Source of the DNA: CAYZBM01 sp964476705
Lineage (GTDB): Bacteria > Pseudomonadota > Alphaproteobacteria > Rickettsiales > UBA6187
Reading direction: 5' to 3'
NCBI GenBank assembly: GCA_964476705.1
Contig: CAYZBM010000022.1
Span: 1 to 26,799, forward strand
DNA: 26,799 nucleotides
A program made the translations under genes and the position numbers. Of the stretch, positions 22,814-26,799 are shown piece by piece; position 1 is the stretch's first letter; every line of letters begins with the position of its first letter. The notes under the pieces are model-generated. The model was given only the letters and a program-made list of their open reading frames with translations, was not told where the DNA came from and made no database searches.

Positions 22814-23455
22814 TTATTTAGAATTTTTTTTGACTTTGTTTAAAAATAATTTAATGAGTTCTGGATCTTTAACTCCAGGAGATGATTCAAGACCAGAAGA
22901 AACATCTACCATAGCAGCTCCACTAGTTTTTAAAGCTTTTTCAATATTATTTAAACTTAATCCTCCGGATAAAAACCAGTTAGAATCTTTTTTTAAAAGT
23001 TTTAATAATGACCAATCAAAACTAAGACCATTACCTCCAGGAAGCAAATAAGACGGGGCTTTAGAGTCAAATAACATCATATCAACATGGTCTTTATATT
23101 TTAGACTTTTGCTTATATCATCACTTGATTTAACTTTTATTGCTTTAATAATGGGGATAGAGAATTCTTCTTTTATTCTTTTAACATCATTTAAAGTTTC
23201 TTTACCGTGTAATTGCAAATAATCAGGCTTAAAATATTTTATTATAGCCTTAATTTCAGATATTGATAAATCAACAATAACTGCTACTTTCTTAATTTTT
23301 TTTGGTAATTTCTCAGTAAGTTTTTTAGCTTTTTTAGGACTAATATAACGAGGCGAGGACTCAAAAAAGACAAACCCTACAAAGTCGGCATCATTAGATA
23401 CCGAAGCTTTTAAAGCTTCTTTAGTTGTAATCCCACAAATTTTAACCTTAATCAT
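22814..23455 (-). CDS. trpF: Phosphoribosylanthranilate isomerase TrpF
   Basis: A 213-residue TIM-barrel enzyme performing the Amadori rearrangement of phosphoribosylanthranilate in tryptophan synthesis. The catalytic cysteine is in VKICGITTKE (residues 3-12), and DFVGFVFFESSPRYIS follows. The general acid aspartate probably lies in MMLFDSKAP. The phosphate-binding segments are WFLSGGLSLNNI and VDVSSGLESSPGVKD. The length is usual. It is 3 nt after the AsmA gene and 4 nt before trpB, indicating one operon. trpE, trpG, trpD and trpC are not in the window. Confidence 0.97.
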   Translation of the reverse strand: MIKVKICGITTKEALKASVSNDADFVGFVFFESSPRYISPKKAKKLTEKLPKKIKKVAVIVDLSISEIKAIIKYFKPDYLQLHGKETLNDVKRIKEEFSIPIIKAIKVKSSDDISKSLKYKDHVDMMLFDSKAPSYLLPGGNGLSFDWSLLKLLKKDSNWFLSGGLSLNNIEKALKTSGAAMVDVSSGLESSPGVKDPELIKLFLNKVKKNSK

Positions 23456-23458
23456 ACT

Positions 23459-25192
23459 CTAAAACGCATTCAGCAACTGATCTTTAATATTTCCTTTTAT
23501 ATCCTTACCTGATTTTTTTAAATTATCTCGTAAGCCTTTTAATGTATCCACAGCACCTTTAGGATTTTCTATAATATTACGTAACGGACTTGCTAAATCA
23601 GGAGAGTATACTGGAGCTAATAAACTACCCGAAATAACTATAGGAACCGATAATTTATTGCCCTCATTTTTAATAGTTTTTGATACTATAGTAGGAGTTA
23701 GACGAAAATTAATTAATAATTTAGGCAAATCAATATCACCATTCCCCACTAAACTTAAATCAGTAGCTTTTACACTCAAATCTTCATTATGAGCAACGCC
23801 ATTATTAATCACAAAATTAGCCTTAATTTCATCAAAACTAGTATCTTTATTGCTACCTACTACATTAAATGATCCCATAACATTCTCTACCATACTTAGT
23901 AAATCAATTTTTTTCAATTTACCTTCTAATGCATTAACATTAGCTTTTCCGGTTAGATTATTAATCAGTTGTTCTTGGTTTGTACCTTTAGAAGTAACAT
24001 CTAAATCAAAATTAAGTTTACCAGAAAATTTAGCAAATAAAGGATTTATAGAAGACAATTTTTCTACATCTAGGCCTGTAAAACTTAATTTATGTTTTAT
24101 TTCCGGCAAATCAGTTTTTGCGTTAAGCTCACTATTTACTGTTATTTTGCCGCCAGCAGCATCAAGTTTAATATCTTGAACCACTAAACCATCTAAAATA
24201 TGATCGGTTATATTAACATTAGTAAGAGTTGTTTGATTATAAGAAAAATTATTAATGAGAATGTTTAAATTACCATTAAATTTTCTAAAAGTTTTAAATG
24301 GTAATTCTTTATTACTCCAGCTAAAATTAGATGTTTTAGCATCATTTTTAGCTACAGCTTCTCCAACCAAAATATCAGTATTATTCTCAGAAGTTCCAGA
24401 TATTTTGCTAGTATCTAAAGTAAATTCATTAATATTAAGCGACAAATCAATATTAGGAACTTTACCAGCAAGATCAGCTTTTATATTTCCATAACCTGAA
24501 ATTTTATCCAAAGTAATTTTAAAATCACTACTATATTTTTTATCTACAATTAACAAATCACCTGAAACCATTAATTTATTGTTTTTATCTAAAATATTTT
24601 GCAGCACAGATTTACCAACAAAACCAATTTTTCCTTTAGTTAAAGAACCTTCTATATTTATTTCTGAGATAATTTGTGGTCCTTTTGCCGTACTATCTAT
24701 AATAGTAACTCGTCCATTACTCACAGCAAGACGCTTAATCATTAAAGAAAATTTAGAAGAATCAGCCTTTCCACTATTTTCTTTATTAATCGCAACTTTT
24801 TCTTTTGTCTCGCCTACATTAGCCTTTTTGGTAAGCTTTGTTATTACTACATCAGGAGATAAAACTGCAATCGAGTCAACTTGTATTTGCCCTTTTAATA
24901 AAGGGATAAGCTGGAGTTCTAAACTTACAGAATCAGCATAAATTTTCAAACCATTATCGCTTAAATTATTAGCGGCAGATTTTATATAAATTTTATTAGC
25001 TTTTAAGCTTAAATTAGGTAAAATATTTAGCTCTATATTCCCATCTATTGCATAATCAAAGCCAGTTTCATCGTGCAATAATTTAACAATATTAGGTTTA
25101 TAAGAATTAACATTTATAAACTTAGGAACAATAAATAAAGCACCAACAAACAATGCTAATATTATGGCTAAAGCAATAAAAAAACTTTTCAT
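23459..25192 (-). CDS. AsmA-family inner-membrane protein
   Basis: A protein of about 577 residues. An N-terminal transmembrane helix (about 3-22: SFFIALAIILALFVGALFIV) is followed by the AsmA N-terminal domain, with KLLHDETGFDYAIDGNIELN and ILPNLSLKANKIYIKS. The long periplasmic part is beta-rich and ends in an AsmA_2-type C-terminal region (GNGDIDLPKLLINFRLTPT near residue 500). AsmA proteins are implicated in phospholipid transport and outer-membrane assembly. I chose the ATG at 25192, which has AGG about 7 nt upstream. An in-frame TTG at 25219 is less likely. In many alphaproteobacteria lapA occupies the slot between ihfB and trpF; here it holds this gene. Confidence 0.85.
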   Translation of the reverse strand: MKSFFIALAIILALFVGALFIVPKFINVNSYKPNIVKLLHDETGFDYAIDGNIELNILPNLSLKANKIYIKSAANNLSDNGLKIYADSVSLELQLIPLLKGQIQVDSIAVLSPDVVITKLTKKANVGETKEKVAINKENSGKADSSKFSLMIKRLAVSNGRVTIIDSTAKGPQIISEINIEGSLTKGKIGFVGKSVLQNILDKNNKLMVSGDLLIVDKKYSSDFKITLDKISGYGNIKADLAGKVPNIDLSLNINEFTLDTSKISGTSENNTDILVGEAVAKNDAKTSNFSWSNKELPFKTFRKFNGNLNILINNFSYNQTTLTNVNITDHILDGLVVQDIKLDAAGGKITVNSELNAKTDLPEIKHKLSFTGLDVEKLSSINPLFAKFSGKLNFDLDVTSKGTNQEQLINNLTGKANVNALEGKLKKIDLLSMVENVMGSFNVVGSNKDTSFDEIKANFVINNGVAHNEDLSVKATDLSLVGNGDIDLPKLLINFRLTPTIVSKTIKNEGNKLSVPIVISGSLLAPVYSPDLASPLRNIIENPKGAVDTLKGLRDNLKKSGKDIKGNIKDQLLNAF

Positions 25193-25220
25193 AATTTTAC
25201 CTAAAATATATTTATACAAT

Positions 25221-25499
25221 TTATTGGTTTACCATTTCTCGCAATTCTTTTCCAGCCCTAAAGTATAAAGCATTACGCGTTTTCAACTCTACCATTTCAT
25301 TAGTTCTTGGATTTCTAGCTTTACGCGCGTCCCTTTTACGTAAAGAGAAAGCTCCGAATCCTCTAATTTCAACTCTTTTATTATGGGCTAAAGCCCCACC
25401 TATTTCATCAAAAATCAATTCTACAATTGCCTTTATATCTTTAGCAGGTACAGTTGACCATCTCACACATAAATGTCTAATTAGCTCTGATTTTGTCAC
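25221..25499 (-). CDS. ihfB: Integration host factor beta subunit IhfB
   Basis: A 92-residue DNA-bending protein of the HU/IHF fold; with IhfA it sharply bends DNA for recombination, replication and transcription. The family core is VEIRGFGAFSLRKRDARKAR, followed by NPRTNEMVELK, with the proline (N-P) that intercalates at the kink. The MTKSELIRHL start matches IhfB rather than HU. It begins with GTG, with AAGGAG 9 nt upstream. A promoter with a perfect -10 lies just before it. It heads the asmA-trpFBA group, downstream of sppA, the usual alphaproteobacterial order. Confidence 0.93.
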   Translation of the reverse strand: MTKSELIRHLCVRWSTVPAKDIKAIVELIFDEIGGALAHNKRVEIRGFGAFSLRKRDARKARNPRTNEMVELKTRNALYFRAGKELREMVNQ

Positions 25500-25523
25500 A
25501 GTCTTATACTCCTTAAATTAATA

Positions 25524-25551
25524 ATTATAAATATTGTTTAGTTAGATGCAA
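25524..25551 (-). promoter_or_regulatory. Promoter of ihfB (and likely asmA-trpFBA)
   Basis: On the minus strand, TTGCAT (25546-25551), a 16-nt spacer and a perfect TATAAT (25524-25529). It is about 25 nt upstream of the ihfB GTG. The -35 is weak. Confidence 0.5.
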
Positions 25552-25611
25552 AATACTTTTTTGCACAGTTATTAGAACCACTCTTAAAAATTTAAGAACA
25601 ATCTATTTTTT

Positions 25612-25633
25612 ATATAGTATTTGATTACTATAT
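25612..25633. repeat. Short palindrome with repeat-B-like ends
   Basis: ATATAGTA (25612-25619) and TACTATAT (25626-25633) flank a 6-nt TTTGAT loop, directly after the sppA stop. The arms equal the termini of repeat B, so it may be a footprint of an excised copy, or simply a small 3' hairpin. Confidence 0.45.
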
Positions 25634-25634
25634 T

Positions 25635-26555
25635 TTAATTTTTAGTCGGACTCCATAAAGTCATAAATCCACTGCTAAAAATATTCATAAAGTTATTATT
25701 CCCAGCAAAAGATGAAAAATATTTGGAGAAACCTTTTTTCTCTGGGATCAATTCATATTCTTTTACTTTTAAATTTTTAGCTATTTTACCATTAGTTTTT
25801 AGCCATTTAACCGCATCTTCATCATCACCTATTGCATCAATAAGCTTTCTCTTAATTGCTTCACGACCGATATATATCCGTCCAGTTGAAATTTCTTGTA
25901 GTTCAATATCTGAAAGTTTACGCGATTCTTTAACCATATTTAAAAAGACACCACCAGCTATATGTAAATTTTCTTGCATATATTTATTTACATTATCTGT
26001 CATTTTTTCAAACGGCGAAGGTGAACCTTTTAACTCAGAAGTCTTTATAGTAATAAGATTAACTCCAACCTTTTTAGCAAGTTCAGTAATTTCAGCAGTC
26101 TGCAACAACACCCCAACAGAACCGGTAATTGTACCCTCATACGCAAAAATATATTGAGCAGGTAGTGCAACCATATAACCACCCGAAGCCGCCATCCCAC
26201 CCATAACCGCAACTACTGGTTTTGCTGCAGCAATTTCTTTTATAACTTTATAAATAGATTCACCACCAACTATAGTACCACCAGGACTATCTATATAAAC
26301 TATAAGCGCCTTAACTGCTTTATTATCACGAATTTTACGTAAAGAATCTAACCGCTCTTTATCCTCCATAATAAAACCTTCTATTTTGGCATAGGCAATA
26401 TGATCCAAATAAGTATCAGAAAAACTATCAACTTCACCAGAATTAATAAAACCTAAAGCCGCAAGAACTAAGGAGATAATAGCAATTAAACGCCATTTTG
26501 CTATTTTACTTTTTAAATTAATTCTATCTAAAATAACATCAGCCGATAAAGTCAT
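25635..26555 (-). CDS. sppA: Signal peptide peptidase SppA (36K type)
   Basis: A 306-residue inner-membrane serine protease that degrades leftover signal peptides. A single N-terminal membrane anchor (about 21-38: WRLIAIISLVLAALGFI) precedes the S49 domain. The catalytic serine lies in MGGMAASGGYMVALPA, and the catalytic lysine probably lies in TSELKGSPSPFEKM. YIDSPGGTIVGGES is the substrate-binding loop. The length matches the short, single-domain SppA/SohB class. It precedes ihfB, as in many alphaproteobacteria, with a 135-nt gap that contains its own promoter for ihfB. Confidence 0.93.
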   Translation of the reverse strand: MTLSADVILDRINLKSKIAKWRLIAIISLVLAALGFINSGEVDSFSDTYLDHIAYAKIEGFIMEDKERLDSLRKIRDNKAVKALIVYIDSPGGTIVGGESIYKVIKEIAAAKPVVAVMGGMAASGGYMVALPAQYIFAYEGTITGSVGVLLQTAEITELAKKVGVNLITIKTSELKGSPSPFEKMTDNVNKYMQENLHIAGGVFLNMVKESRKLSDIELQEISTGRIYIGREAIKRKLIDAIGDDEDAVKWLKTNGKIAKNLKVKEYELIPEKKGFSKYFSSFAGNNNFMNIFSSGFMTLWSPTKN

Positions 26556-26594
26556 ACAATTCCATCAATTTTTAAAATTTTTGGTAAAATAGCA

Positions 26595-26624
26595 GTTATA
26601 TTAATAGTCATCAATATAATTCAA
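26595..26624 (-). promoter_or_regulatory. Possible promoter of sppA
   Basis: On the minus strand, TTGAAT (26619-26624), an 18-nt spacer and TATAAC (26595-26600), about 40 nt upstream of the sppA start. An overlapping TTGATG/TATTTT pair is an alternative. Confidence 0.35.
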
Positions 26625-26649
26625 TAAGTTATCCACCTTTTTATATATG

Positions 26650-26799
26650 TATAGTAGATTAAGAAAGAATTGACAGTAAAATACATGTATAATAAATTCT
26701 TTCTATAATGCTACATATCCCGAAAAAACATATACTTACAATACTATTTTATGTTTTATTCGGGATCCATAAATACATTCATTTCAATTAAGAAATACT
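26650..26799. repeat. Repeat B, inverted copy reaching the window edge
   Basis: It is the reverse complement of 20248-20396 with about 90% identity by eye, and runs off the window end. Its hairpin arms read ATCCCGAA and TTCGGGAT where the other copy has ATCCTGAA and TTCAGGAT, a compensatory pair change. It lies upstream of sppA. Confidence 0.85.

Overview
This AT-rich window (roughly one third GC) comes from an alphaproteobacterium, most likely a host-associated Rickettsiales-like (possibly Holosporales-like) lineage. The evidence is the alphaproteobacterial gene order serB<>miaA-ilvB-ilvN-ilvC and sppA-ihfB-...-trpF-trpB-trpA, the base composition, dispersed palindromic repeats, a degenerate dioxygenase-like secreted protein of a type I associate with Rickettsiales, and small CCDC90/DUF1640-like proteins. 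Unlike typical Rickettsia, it keeps intact genes for branched-chain amino acid and late tryptophan synthesis. A Deianiraea-like or other metabolically richer relative would fit, but the sequence does not settle the family.

Layout: (1) 115-2627 (-): the cell-shape genes mreB-mreC-mreD. (2) 2659-8816 (-): leuA, ilvC, two small tandem paralogous coiled-coil membrane proteins, ilvN and ilvB. (3) 8904-10404 (-): two unrecognised Ser/Pro-rich, charged ORFs and a GIY-YIG nuclease remnant, inserted between ilvB and miaA. (4) 10445-12278: divergent miaA (-) and serB (+). (5) 12412-13770 (-): a secreted acidic protein with a degenerate intradiol-dioxygenase domain. (6) 13921-16216 (-): groES-groEL behind a heat-shock-type promoter, with a long palindromic element overlapping the groEL stop. 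(7) 16309-18834: a mosaic repeat, a frameshifted orphan antitoxin, an intact RHH/ParE toxin-antitoxin pair with a clear operator, and a convergent Pif1/RecD-like helicase. (8) 18978-20814 (+): a secreted carboxypeptidase-regulatory-like protein followed by three tandem paralogous lipoproteins, interrupted by a repeat. (9) 20822-26555 (-): sppA, ihfB, an AsmA-family protein, trpF, trpB and trpA.

The metabolic genes form two groups. IlvB/IlvN, IlvC and LeuA cover acetolactate synthesis, the reductoisomerase step and the entry to leucine synthesis. TrpF/TrpB/TrpA cover the late tryptophan steps; trpE, D and C are not in the window.

The most distinctive non-genic content is a family of mosaic palindromic repeats at about 62-104, 12301-12355, 16309-16388, 20191-20397 and 26650-26799. 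Hairpin arms in two copies show a compensatory base change. No transposase, CRISPR array, tRNA or rRNA was recognised.
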